Shown here: positions 1 through 8,909 of the stretch, piece by piece
Layout of the letters: each line of letters opens with the position of its first letter
Position numbering within the stretch: position 1 is the first letter of the stretch
From: CAZCFB01 sp964511535
GTDB lineage: Bacteria > Myxococcota_A > Polyangia > GCA-2747355 > CAZCFB01
Assembly: GCA_964511535.1 (NCBI GenBank)
Contig: CAZEFW010000102.1
Location: 1 to 32,441, forward strand
Reading direction: 5' to 3'
DNA: 32,441 nt
Notes under the pieces: model-generated
Databases searched by the model: none
Told to the model about the DNA's origin: nothing
What the model saw: only the letters and a program-made list of their open reading frames with translations
Made by a program: the position numbers and the translations under genes

Positions 1-2
1 CC

Positions 3-770
<768 letters not shown>

Positions 771-832
771 GCCCGCCGCTTCATCGCGTAACGACCCGCA
801 GGGTCGGCGCACGGCGGGCTCCCCCGGAGGGG
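771..832 (+). terminator. Nested stem-loops after hppA, possible terminator
   Basis: Immediately after the stop codon an 8-bp perfect stem (GCCCGCCG at 771-778 with CGGCGGGC at 812-819) encloses a second perfect 6-bp hairpin (CGACCC 792-797, loop GCA, GGGTCG 801-806). A third CCCC/GGGG hairpin follows at 822-832. There is no U-tract, so this would be a non-canonical or Rho-assisted terminator. The rest of the gap to 1005 holds a pyrimidine-rich run (about 890-917) and a weak -10-like TAGAAT at 931-936, with nothing else recognisable. Confidence 0.4.
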
Positions 833-1005
833 CTCCACACGTGCACAGCGCGGCCCAATACAGCCCTGCCCGAGCCCGGCCCGGTACCATCTCCCCTCCC
901 TCTCTGCTTTCCCTTTCAGCACACTTCACATAGAATCCGAGTCCTCTGAGACCCAGCGCGCGCGGGTCGCCGGGCACGATCAGCGCGCCGATAGAAGGGG
1001 AGGGG

Positions 1006-3330
1006 ATGTCAAGGATCTGTCCCAGGTGCGGCAGGAAGTACGGCGATGTCGTGCGCCAGTGCGATCCGTGCCAGATGCGGTTGGTGGCCATCACCGCGCG
1101 TCATGACACCCTGCTGGGCACCTCCATCGACGGGCGCTTCACCATCACCGAGCTCATCGCCCGGGGTGGCATGGGGTCGGTGTACCGCGCCTACCAGCCC
1201 AGCATCGACCGCCACATCGCGGTCAAGGTGCTGCACCCGAACATCTCTGCTGACGAGACGATGCTCAGGCGGTTCTTCCGCGAGGCCAAGGCCATCTCGA
1301 GCCTGCACCACCACAACATCGTGCAGATCTTCGACTTCGGCCAGAGCCAGGAGGGGCTGCTGTACATGGTGATGGAGTTCCTCGACGGGCCGGTGCTCCA
1401 CGACGTCATCAACCGCGGTCCCGTCCCACCCCTGCGCACGGTCAACATCCTGTCCCAGGTGTGTGACGCGCTATCGGCGGCTCACGGCCGGGGCATCATT
1501 CACCGCGACCTCAAGCCGGAGAACATCGTCCTGCTCGACCGCGCCGGCGCGCCCGACTTCGTCAAGATCCTCGACTTCGGCCTGGCGCGCATGGCCCACG
1601 GCTCGGGCAGCGACGCGGAGAAGCTCACCGAGGCGAACCAGTTCTTCGGCACGCCGATGTACATGAGCCCGGAGCAGGTGGGCGCCTCGGACCTGGACGG
1701 CCGCTCGGACCTCTACTCCCTGGGCATCATCCTGTTCGAGATGTTGGTGGGGCAGCCGCCGTTCACCGGCGACAGCCCGATGAGCATCATCCTGGCCCAC
1801 TCCCGGGACGAGCCGCCGCTGTTGTCCGACGCCTGCCACGCCTACGTGGTGCCGCCCCAGCTGACGGCCCTGTGCGCGCAGCTGCTGGAGAAGGACCCGG
1901 CGCGACGGCCGCCCAGCGCGGCGCAGGTCAAGGCCACCCTGCGGGAGGCCTTCGAGACGTTCCCTGGCGGCGGCTTCCTCGACCCGACCCGCGCCTCGGC
2001 GGTGACGCCGGTGGCGCTGCCGAGGGTGGACGCCGGGCGGGAGCTGGCCACCCAGTCGCTGGTGTTCCGCGGTCCGGGTGAGGATCACCAGCTGATGGAA
2101 ACGGTGATGCACGAGGTCAAGACCCCGCTGACGGTGGTCAACTCCGGCGTGGACCTGCTCGCCTCGGGGTCGCTCGGTGCGCTCACGGCCCAGCAGGAGC
2201 AGTTCCTGCGCATGATCAAGCGCAACATCCGGCGGCTCTCCTGCTTCACCGGCGATGTCTTGACCTTCTCCCGGCTCAACGCGGGCAAGCTGCACATCGC
2301 GCCCCGGGTCATGGAGCTGGAGCTGACCCTCATCTCCGCCATGGCCGCGCTGATCCACGAGGAGCGGGACAGCGTGAGCCCGGCCCACCTGCGCCACGAG
2401 GGGGATGGCCCGCTGGAGGTGTTCGCCGATCCCGAGGCGGTGCGCGGCATCGTCATGGGGCTGGCCAGGGTCCTGCTCATGTCCTTCACCGCCGAGAGCA
2501 AGATCCTGATCAAGCACCGCCGTGGTGACCCTTACGCCGAGGTCTGCGTGAGCGCCACGGGCACCTCCACGGCGGCGGAGGGGCTGGTGGCCGCGTTCAG
2601 GAGCGGGTCGCCCGCGGGCGACGGCGCCATGCAGGGGCTGCGCGGCGTTGGGCTGCGGCTGAGCGTCTGCCGCGCCATGGTGGAGCGCATGGGGGGCAAG
2701 ATCACGGTCACCGCGCCGGACGCGGAGCAGGCCATCTTCCAGCTCACCTTGCCCCGGCCTGCCACCGCGCGCACCACGCTGTTCGGGCCCCTGGCCCGGA
2801 CCATGGGGTACGCATCCGCCATGCAGCTGCAGCAGGCGGCCTCCCGCCAGCGGGAGCAGCAGCGGCGGCGGCGCATTGGGGAGGTGCTGTGCGACCAGGG
2901 CGTCATGTCACCCGAGGCCGTTGAAGACGTGCTGCGGGTGCAGGAGATCCACCTTGGCCACCCGCACCACCACCTGCCCTGCAACATGCAGGAGGGGCTG
3001 TTCGGCAGGCTCGCGCTGAAGTACTCCTACCTCGCGCCCGAGCAGCTGAACCGCTGCCTGGCCCAGCAGCAGGAGGCGCGCAGCAACGGCGAGCCGTCGC
3101 TGCTGGGGGAGATCATGGTGGAGCGCAACCTGCTCGAGCCGCGGGACGTGGTGAACCTGATCCACATGCAGCAGCTGCGGCGCGCGGTGTGCGGCGGGTG
3201 CGGCAGCCGATACAACACCGCCCGCATGGAGAAGGGGAAGCGCCTGCACTGTCCACGGTGCGGCGCGGTGCTGGAGATCGACCGGAAGAGCGATGAGATC
3301 GGGGTGGCGACCCCCGAGGTGCTCTCCTAG
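1006..3330 (+). CDS. Hybrid zinc-ribbon / Ser-Thr protein kinase / histidine-kinase-like signalling protein with MshEN-like repeats
   Basis: This is a 774-residue cytoplasmic signalling protein. In order it has a Cys4 zinc ribbon (C5, C8, C19, C22); a Hanks-type Ser/Thr kinase at about 45-315 with glycine loop GGMGSV, K74, HRDLKPEN (D168) and DFG (D190), all catalytic residues intact; a HisKA-like segment with H369 in HEVKTPL; and an HATPase-like fold at about 460-590. Three helical repeats of the PilB/GspE N-terminal (MshEN) kind begin near 624, each an (I/L/F)G..(L/M) helix pair ending in QE or QQ. A second Cys4 ribbon (C729, C732, C749, C752) closes the protein. The HATPase part lacks the N-box Asn (VLLMSF at about 489-494) and the G1 Asp (SATGT at 516-520), keeping only a G2-like GVGL near 547-550, so it may not bind ATP. 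AGGGGAGGGG just before the ATG supports the start. No membrane helix is visible, and the stimulus and targets are unknown. Confidence 0.9.
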   Translation: MSRICPRCGRKYGDVVRQCDPCQMRLVAITARHDTLLGTSIDGRFTITELIARGGMGSVYRAYQPSIDRHIAVKVLHPNISADETMLRRFFREAKAISSLHHHNIVQIFDFGQSQEGLLYMVMEFLDGPVLHDVINRGPVPPLRTVNILSQVCDALSAAHGRGIIHRDLKPENIVLLDRAGAPDFVKILDFGLARMAHGSGSDAEKLTEANQFFGTPMYMSPEQVGASDLDGRSDLYSLGIILFEMLVGQPPFTGDSPMSIILAHSRDEPPLLSDACHAYVVPPQLTALCAQLLEKDPARRPPSAAQVKATLREAFETFPGGGFLDPTRASAVTPVALPRVDAGRELATQSLVFRGPGEDHQLMETVMHEVKTPLTVVNSGVDLLASGSLGALTAQQEQFLRMIKRNIRRLSCFTGDVLTFSRLNAGKLHIAPRVMELELTLISAMAALIHEERDSVSPAHLRHEGDGPLEVFADPEAVRGIVMGLARVLLMSFTAESKILIKHRRGDPYAEVCVSATGTSTAAEGLVAAFRSGSPAGDGAMQGLRGVGLRLSVCRAMVERMGGKITVTAPDAEQAIFQLTLPRPATARTTLFGPLARTMGYASAMQLQQAASRQREQQRRRRIGEVLCDQGVMSPEAVEDVLRVQEIHLGHPHHHLPCNMQEGLFGRLALKYSYLAPEQLNRCLAQQQEARSNGEPSLLGEIMVERNLLEPRDVVNLIHMQQLRRAVCGGCGSRYNTARMEKGKRLHCPRCGAVLEIDRKSDEIGVATPEVLS

Positions 3331-3331
3331 A

Positions 3332-3366
3332 AGCCTGTCGAAGTGTTGATTTGGGCGCGACAGGCT
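3332..3366 (+). terminator. Perfect 9-bp inverted repeat after the kinase gene
   Basis: AGCCTGTCG (3332-3340) pairs perfectly with CGACAGGCT (3358-3366) around a 17-nt loop, starting one base after the kinase stop codon. There is no T-run after the stem. The position between two co-directional genes suggests transcription termination or mRNA 3'-end stabilisation. It also argues that the next gene starts at 3411, not at the upstream in-frame TTG at 3351, which lies inside this stem-loop. Confidence 0.45.
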
Positions 3367-3410
3367 CGTGGGTCGTTGATCCCCGGCGCATCCTGTACGA
3401 TCCTCCACCC

Positions 3411-5063
3411 ATGATGATGCGCCCGTTCTCGTTGTGCGTGCTCCTGATGGCCTGCGTTTCATGCAGCGAGGAGCAGCGGCTGACTGTTGGCGACCCCTGC
3501 GAGGCGGACTCCGACTGCGCCAGCGCGGTGTGCCACCGCGGGATATGCGCGCGGCCCACGCCCGGAGATATCGGCGAGTCCTGCCGCGCGGCCGCGGAGT
3601 GCAAGAGCATGCGCTGCGAGGTGGGGCAGTGCTCGTGGGGGCAGCTGGCCGCCGGTGACAAGTGCCGCTGGAGCGAGGAGTGCGCGGCGCGGTGGTGCCT
3701 GCAGAACAAGTGCCAGGGAAACCAGCCCAAGGACGGGGGCGTGCCCGACAGCGCGCCGCCGGATGGACCGCTGCCTGACCGCGCGACGCCAGACCAGTCG
3801 CTGCCGGACCTGCCGGTGCCCGATGTGCCGGCGCCGGACAAGCTTGTGCCGGATCAGCTGGTGCCTGACCAGCTGGTGCCTGATATCACCCCTCCAGATG
3901 TCTTCCCGCCCGGCGGCTGCATCCCCAACACCACCCGCAAGTGCTTCTCGGGCGCCTCGGGGTGCGTCAAGGCTGGCGCGAGCTACACCTGCAAGGGCAA
4001 GTGCAAGGCAGGGACCCAGACCTGCCAGGCCAACTTCAGCTGGCCCACCGCCTGCTCCGGGCAGCAGCTCCCCAAGGCCGAGACCTGCAACACCGACGAC
4101 GACGACTGCGACGGCACGCCCGACAACGGCGCGTGCTACTCCAAGTGGATCGGCGTGTCGCTCAAGCAGGGCATGAACGTGCAGGACATGGCCATCGACG
4201 GCAACAACTGGCTGGTGGCGGGGTACATCTCCGGCGGCGGCGCGGTGCAGCACAGCGTGGACGGCGGCAAGACCTGGACGGTGCAGATGACCTCCTCCGC
4301 CGGGGTGAGGCAGGTGGCCATGGACGGCAGCAAGGCGGTGGCCATCGACGAGAACCGGAACATTCACTGGTCCAAGGACGGCGGCAAGAACTGGTCGGTG
4401 GGGGCCAAGTGCGCCAAGGCGGGCTATGTCTACTCCCTGGCGCTCAAGGGCGACGTGGTGCTCGCCGGGGCCCACGGCGAGCTGTGCCGCTCCAAGGACC
4501 TGGGCGCCAACCTGGACAAGACGCTGACCCCATTTACCGCCGGCGGAAAGCCGCTGCTGGTCACCGACGTGGCCTTCGCCACGGTCAAGGGCGCCACCCG
4601 GGCCATGCTCATCGGCTACACCTACGACGCCAACCAGCTGTTCGGCGTGTACGACTCCACCGACCTCGGCGTGAAATGGAGCCCGGTGACCAGCTTCCCC
4701 GGCACCAAGGGGCGGCTCTCCCGGCTGGCCCTGGGCGCCGACGGCAAGGCGTTCGTGGCGGGCGACCAGCTGCTGCACCGCTCGCCGGATCAGGGCAAGA
4801 CCTGGTACACCACCTCCACATCGATCTGGAATATCCTCTCCATGGGCTACGAGTCCCCCGGCACCGTCATCCTGGGCAGCTCCAACTCTGGCTACGGCTG
4901 GATGTACCGCTCCATCGACGGGGGTAAGAGCTTCACCAAGGAGAACGACCTGAACGTCAAGTACGGCAAGGGCGTCAACTCCATCACCTTCGACGGCAAG
5001 GGGTACGCCTTCACCGGCAACGGCTACGGCACCAAGGGCACGCTTCAGAAGGCCAGCTGGTAG
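3411..5063 (+). CDS. Surface lipoprotein with Cys-rich head, Pro-Asp linker and Asp-box (BNR/sortilin-like) propeller
   Basis: The chosen start (ATG at 3411, the first of three in a row) gives 550 residues with a lipoprotein signal peptide ending in L-M-A-C (C15). Two Cys-knot segments of the CxxDSDCxSxxC type follow. Next comes a linker of about 13 Pro-Asp dipeptides with tandem LVPDQ units. A CNTDDDDCDGTPDNG segment at about 226-240 resembles the MopE/SdrD-type metal-binding motif. The rest carries six Asp-box motifs of the S-x-D-x-G-x-x-W type at about 282, 321, 361, 416, 458 and 501, spaced roughly 40-55 residues, which predicts a beta-propeller like those of sialidases, sortilin and Ycf48. 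No glycosidase active site can be assigned, so a binding or scaffold role is likelier. It is probably anchored to the outer membrane. TTGATC (3376) and TACGAT (about 3396) could form a weak promoter. Confidence 0.85.
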   Translation: MMMRPFSLCVLLMACVSCSEEQRLTVGDPCEADSDCASAVCHRGICARPTPGDIGESCRAAAECKSMRCEVGQCSWGQLAAGDKCRWSEECAARWCLQNKCQGNQPKDGGVPDSAPPDGPLPDRATPDQSLPDLPVPDVPAPDKLVPDQLVPDQLVPDITPPDVFPPGGCIPNTTRKCFSGASGCVKAGASYTCKGKCKAGTQTCQANFSWPTACSGQQLPKAETCNTDDDDCDGTPDNGACYSKWIGVSLKQGMNVQDMAIDGNNWLVAGYISGGGAVQHSVDGGKTWTVQMTSSAGVRQVAMDGSKAVAIDENRNIHWSKDGGKNWSVGAKCAKAGYVYSLALKGDVVLAGAHGELCRSKDLGANLDKTLTPFTAGGKPLLVTDVAFATVKGATRAMLIGYTYDANQLFGVYDSTDLGVKWSPVTSFPGTKGRLSRLALGADGKAFVAGDQLLHRSPDQGKTWYTTSTSIWNILSMGYESPGTVILGSSNSGYGWMYRSIDGGKSFTKENDLNVKYGKGVNSITFDGKGYAFTGNGYGTKGTLQKASW

Positions 5064-5070
5064 GGGGCGA

Positions 5071-7497
5071 TCAGATGTTCCCGCTCTTCCAGGCGAAGTA
5101 GCCCCACCGAACGAAGCTGGCCAGCCACACCGGCAGGGAATTGCCCTCGGGGTAGGGGATGACCCCGCTGCCGGGTGGCAGCTGCACGCCGATGTTGGAC
5201 ATGACGTCGCAGGTGTCGGCGCCGCGCTCGGGCGGCGGGGCGATGTCGGCCAGCGGGGTCAGCGACATGCGCGCCGGGCTGCCCACGAAGGTCAGGGGCT
5301 GGGGGCTGCCCGGGTACTCCCGCCGCCGGATGATCGGCTTGAAGCGGGGGTCGTGGCGGCGGATGTCCTCCACGATTCGGCGGATGGACGGGTAGGGCAG
5401 GACCGCCACCGTGTCCTGCAGGCCCGCCTCCACCACCGAGCGCTGCCACCCGGCCACGGTGCGCCGGTAGAAGCGCGCGCCCAGGGTGCTCAGCGGGTCG
5501 TCGTCGCCCGAGGCGCCGTCGCCAGGGTCCAGGCCCTGCCAGCGGATCCACTGGCGGAGGTCACGGCGCGGGCCGCAGACCAGGACATGGCCGCCCAGAG
5601 CCCAGAAGATCCCGGCCACCACCTCGCGGTCGGTGTCGTGGACCGCCTCGTGGCCCTGCGAGCGGGCGCGCTCCAGGCAGGCGTCGCGCTGGAACGCCGA
5701 CACCGACAGCAGCTGCAGCAACACCGAGACGCTGGTCAGGTGAGTCGACGCCATCAGCCCCTCGCCGGTGGTCCGCTGGTTGTAGATCCCGAGCAGCGTG
5801 GAGAAGGCGCCCAGCAGGCCGCAGCCGATGTCGATGATGGGCGACGGCAGCAGGCGCGGGCGGCCTTCGACGGCGTAGGCCATCTGCATGCCGGAGACGG
5901 CCTGGACCACCTGCTCGAAGCCGGGGCGCTCCTGCCACACGCCGTGGTTGCCGTAGGCGTTGAGGTGGGTGTAGGCCAGGCCCGGGAAGCGCTCGAGCAT
6001 CGCCTCGGGGCCCACGCCGATGGTGCGCGCCAGATCCAGGTGCCGGTAGTTGTTGATGAAGGCGTCCGGCTGAAACCAGCCGAACAGCTCGTGCAGGCGC
6101 TCCTTGCCCCGATCCGTGGTGAAGTCGAGGGTCACCGAGCGCTTGCCGGCGTTGAAGATGAGGTGAAAGGAGAGGGCCCAGTCGAGGCGGGTCTCGCTCT
6201 GCAGCGAGATCACGTCGGCGCCGAACTCGGCCAGCACCCGGGCAGCGCATGGCCCGGCGATGACCCGCGACAGGTCCATCACCTTCACGCCGGACAGGGC
6301 GTGGTCCAGCGCGGCGGGCTGCGCGGCCTGGTCCGCGTCGGGCGGCGCGGCTGGCCGCGGGGACTCCTCCCAGCGATGGGCGATGTCCGCGCCGTCGTCG
6401 GCGTGAAGCTCCCGGGGCTCAACCCGGGGCGGGCGCGCCGGCGCGGCCACCATGGGGCCGGGCCCGAGCAGCGCGCCGAAGACCGGGTCCTCCACCTCGC
6501 AGGCGTCGGTCATGCCCGCCTCGAGGCTGTCCCGCAGCCACTCCTCCACGGTGCGCACCTTGATGCAGCACAGGGTGTCGCCCAGGATGGATTCCCACTC
6601 CTGGGCGTCGCGCGACAGGAAGATCTCGTCGTAGATCGCCTTGATCTTTTTGGCCTCGTCGATGCTCTTGACCTGGCTCGGGTCGCGCATGGTCTCTTCG
6701 GACATCACGTCGCGCAGCCGCTGGACATCGGCAGCGTGGCCCGAGCGCTCCAGGATCTCCAGCATCTGGGCGTTGTGCGTCGGCAGCGTGATGTGCAGGT
6801 AGACGTAGCGGTCGTCCTTGCACAGCCAGCAGCGCATGAAGGGAGAGCCGATCATCTTGAGCGGCAAGAAGCCGCGCGGCACCCCGGCCTTGATCAGCAC
6901 CTGGAGAACCTGAGCAGCGTAGCTGCCGTGGCACATCGAGACCTCGATGTCCTGGCCCTGGCCCAGCTCCAGCCGGGCGATGAGCGCGGCCATCACGGCG
7001 TTGACGCCGTACAGCGCCGCGGTGATGGAGGGGATCGGGAACGGGTGGTAGCGGGGCGGGCCGATGGGCTTGTTGTAGAGCAGCCCGGCGGCGCCGGCCA
7101 CGGCCTCATGCCCCGGCAGACTTGAGCGGGGATCGTCCTCGGGGAAGGCGGGGATGCGGCACACCACCAGGCCGGCGTTGTGCTCCCGGCGCAGGCGCCG
7201 CAGGTCGAACCAGGGCCGGGGTGTCTCGTCCTCCACCACCACGTCGGCCTGGGCCAGCAAGCGGTGCAGCAGCTGCCCGTCGCCCGGGCGCTGTCGGTCG
7301 AGGCTCAGCTCTGTCTTGCCCCGGGCCAGCAGCGCGTCGAGCACAGGGTCCGCCGCGGGGGCGTCGGGTTCGACCACGCGGATCACCTCGGCGCCCTGTT
7401 CGGCCAGCAGCATGCCCACCAGCGGCGCGGCGAGCCCGTGGCCCAGTTCGACCACGCGCAACCCGTGCAGCAGGCCGGTGGCGTCGTTATCGGTCAT
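5071..7497 (-). CDS. Tandem (double-domain) CaiB/BaiF family III CoA-transferase
   Basis: This 808-residue protein holds two complete family III CoA-transferase modules in one chain, at about 9-350 and 400-770. Each opens with the family's G(L/V)(R/K)V(V/M)(E/D)L motif and the AE(Q/F)GA(E/D)VI strand that binds CoA. Typical members are about 400 residues and dimerise as interlocked rings, so the fusion probably makes the pair obligatory. The catalytic Asp, which carries the acyl-CoA anhydride in formyl-CoA transferase, is present in the second module (D556, in PIIDIGCG). The aligned position in the first module is Ser (S157, in IPSITAALYG), so the first half may be structural. The start has a GGGGAGGA ribosome site 5 bases upstream of the ATG. 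The gene converges on the lipoprotein ending at 5063 with only 7 bases between. The substrate is unknown, possibly a carnitine-, bile-acid- or racemase-type acyl-CoA. Confidence 0.9.
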   Translation of the reverse strand: MTDNDATGLLHGLRVVELGHGLAAPLVGMLLAEQGAEVIRVVEPDAPAADPVLDALLARGKTELSLDRQRPGDGQLLHRLLAQADVVVEDETPRPWFDLRRLRREHNAGLVVCRIPAFPEDDPRSSLPGHEAVAGAAGLLYNKPIGPPRYHPFPIPSITAALYGVNAVMAALIARLELGQGQDIEVSMCHGSYAAQVLQVLIKAGVPRGFLPLKMIGSPFMRCWLCKDDRYVYLHITLPTHNAQMLEILERSGHAADVQRLRDVMSEETMRDPSQVKSIDEAKKIKAIYDEIFLSRDAQEWESILGDTLCCIKVRTVEEWLRDSLEAGMTDACEVEDPVFGALLGPGPMVAAPARPPRVEPRELHADDGADIAHRWEESPRPAAPPDADQAAQPAALDHALSGVKVMDLSRVIAGPCAARVLAEFGADVISLQSETRLDWALSFHLIFNAGKRSVTLDFTTDRGKERLHELFGWFQPDAFINNYRHLDLARTIGVGPEAMLERFPGLAYTHLNAYGNHGVWQERPGFEQVVQAVSGMQMAYAVEGRPRLLPSPIIDIGCGLLGAFSTLLGIYNQRTTGEGLMASTHLTSVSVLLQLLSVSAFQRDACLERARSQGHEAVHDTDREVVAGIFWALGGHVLVCGPRRDLRQWIRWQGLDPGDGASGDDDPLSTLGARFYRRTVAGWQRSVVEAGLQDTVAVLPYPSIRRIVEDIRRHDPRFKPIIRRREYPGSPQPLTFVGSPARMSLTPLADIAPPPERGADTCDVMSNIGVQLPPGSGVIPYPEGNSLPVWLASFVRWGYFAWKSGNI

Positions 7498-7554
7498 GTG
7501 GTCCTCCCCTCGTGGGGCGTTATCTGCGTTCGGGTGGAATGGGGGCGCTTCGGG

Positions 7555-7959
7555 TCAGCAGCGCGACAGCGCCGGAGCGAAGATATCCCTCAGGGTCTGG
7601 TCGCTGCTGAGCCACTGGTGGGCCACGTATGGCGCCATCTCGTTGGCAGACTGGATGATGGAGCGGTTCGAGAGCCGCGCCGACCAGCCGCCTGTCTGCC
7701 GCGGATCGATGACGTTCCAGTAGAACTTCGCCGTGCGGTAGAGCAGCCAGGAGCCGAACTGGCTCTTGCCGGCCCACGCCACGCGGAACATCCAGTCCAC
7801 GTCCACGTCGCCGTAGATGGAGGGGATGTCGTGGTTCAGCGGGATCAGGTAATCACCGGCCGCCGGGTTGTAGCGCATGCAGGTCTTGAACTTGCCGTTG
7901 GCAGCCTCGTAGTTAACCAGCGCGCGAAGCGGCTTGCCCCACTCTGATGGTCCACCCAT
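7555..7959 (-). CDS. Small protein of unknown function, 134 aa
   Basis: I do not recognise the family. The 134-residue product has no signal peptide or membrane helix and is rich in Trp, Tyr and Asn. It contains a central acidic stretch (SIYGDVDVDW) and ends in a Cys. Residue composition is that of a real folded protein, not an antisense shadow. The ATG at 7959 is preceded by GGAGG about 11 bases upstream. A good -10 hexamer lies further upstream, so it may be transcribed separately from the lipoprotein gene before it. It could be co-transcribed with the CoA-transferase gene 57 bases downstream. Confidence 0.7.
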   Translation of the reverse strand: MGGPSEWGKPLRALVNYEAANGKFKTCMRYNPAAGDYLIPLNHDIPSIYGDVDVDWMFRVAWAGKSQFGSWLLYRTAKFYWNVIDPRQTGGWSARLSNRSIIQSANEMAPYVAHQWLSSDQTLRDIFAPALSRC

Positions 7960-7988
7960 GGTCCTGACCTCCAGGCAGTGAAGGGGGG

Positions 7989-7994
7989 ATTATA
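7989..7994 (-). promoter_or_regulatory. Perfect TATAAT -10 element upstream of the 134-aa gene
   Basis: Read on the minus strand, TATAAT lies 29 bases before the ATG at 7959, placing a transcription start near 7982 and a leader of roughly 23 bases that contains the GGAGG ribosome site. The -35 region at 17-bp spacing reads CTGAAC, a weak match. A perfect -10 hexamer is rare by chance in DNA this GC-rich. Confidence 0.5.
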
Positions 7995-8013
7995 GCGCAT
8001 TTGCAGGGGCGGT

Positions 8014-8715
8014 TCAGAGGCGCAGCAGCAGGCCAGCTTCGGGCAGCAGGCCCACTTGCTCGTCCATGGCGTTGTGGTAGTAGCCCACGCCGCAGGAGAG
8101 GTAGAGCGAGACCGGGCCGACATAGAACTGCGGGCCCGTCAGGGAGGAGACCCACAGGGTGGTGGGCACGAACTCGGCCTTGGAGACCTGCACCCTCGCC
8201 CGGAGGAACCAGGAGAACCAGCCCGTGACCTGGTAGGCGGCGCCGGCGCCGGCGAAGGCGCCGAAGGCGAAGCGGTTGTTCCAGTCCGGGTTCTCCTCGG
8301 GCTTGTTGGCCAGCTTCTCCTCGGTATCGTACCGCCCCTGGTCCACGCCGCCGGCCCCGGCCCCGGCGCCCAGCTCGATGTCCATGAAAAAGCCGGTCTC
8401 CTTGCCCGGCTCCTGGAACAACATGAACCTCACGCCCGCGTTGCCGATGGTCCACTTCTCGTCCCCCACGAAGCGCATGTCCACCGAGCCGTCGAGCCAC
8501 ACGGCGTCGGCCACGGCGAGGGAGACCGTGGCCGCGCCGTTGCCGTAGGGCACGCCGGCGGCGCCGGATACCTCCACGGCCCCTGGCCTGGTGGGGCGAG
8601 GGCTGCCCATGTGTACGCTGCGGATGGGCGGCGCGAATACCGGGTTGCAGGCGGTGAGGCCCGCCACGAGCATCGGCAGCGCCAGCCATTTCGGGGCATG
8701 GGTCGGGTTCAGCAT
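8014..8715 (-). CDS. Outer-membrane-type lipoprotein of unknown function, probable small beta-barrel
   Basis: The start at 8715 is supported by GAGGAGG eight bases upstream and gives 233 residues. The signal peptide ends in the lipobox L-T-A-C (C23). The mature part alternates polar and apolar residues with Gly- and aromatic-rich strands (for example around GFFMDIELGAGAG and YVGPVSLYLSCGVGYYHN) and ends in a short amphipathic strand, LLLRL. This suggests a beta-barrel or beta-sandwich at the outer membrane. An upstream in-frame start at 8763 would add 16 residues before the signal peptide and is less likely. Its neighbour on the left appears to have its own promoter, so it may be monocistronic. 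No family is recognised. Confidence 0.75.
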   Translation of the reverse strand: MLNPTHAPKWLALPMLVAGLTACNPVFAPPIRSVHMGSPRPTRPGAVEVSGAAGVPYGNGAATVSLAVADAVWLDGSVDMRFVGDEKWTIGNAGVRFMLFQEPGKETGFFMDIELGAGAGAGGVDQGRYDTEEKLANKPEENPDWNNRFAFGAFAGAGAAYQVTGWFSWFLRARVQVSKAEFVPTTLWVSSLTGPQFYVGPVSLYLSCGVGYYHNAMDEQVGLLPEAGLLLRL

Positions 8716-8875
8716 GGTGGGCCTCCTCCTCGGGGTGATACAGCGTGACTTTGCAGGAAGCATCTCCCGGGCCAGAACCAGGGGATGCGGGGGAAATGAA
8801 GTGATCCCCGGTAGATCCGTCGATTATTGCGTGGCCGGCGCCTGGAGCACCTGTCGAGGATTCGTCACTGACACC

Positions 8876-8905
8876 ACCCGTCGTGAACCAGAATTCACAG
8901 TGGGT
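8876..8905 (-). terminator. Imperfect stem-loop downstream of the propeller lipoprotein gene
   Basis: Arms at 8876-8887 and 8894-8905 pair over 12 positions with three central mismatches around the 6-nt loop CCAGAA. It starts 4 bases after the stop codon of the gene ending at 8910 and lacks a T-tract. The remaining DNA to 8716 shows no gene and no convincing promoter. Confidence 0.35.
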
Positions 8906-8909
8906 AGGC

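Noticed and set aside
5353..7125. Long open frame (590 codons) opposite the CoA-transferase gene
   Set aside because: It is an antisense shadow produced by GC-rich codon bias. It is rich in His, Arg, Gln and Val, shows no domain, and the opposite strand encodes two clear CoA-transferase modules. The same applies to the long frames at 1471-2517, 3459-4778, 9552-10766, 12028-13473, 16252-17781, 18002-19528, 24388-25596 and 28894-30444.
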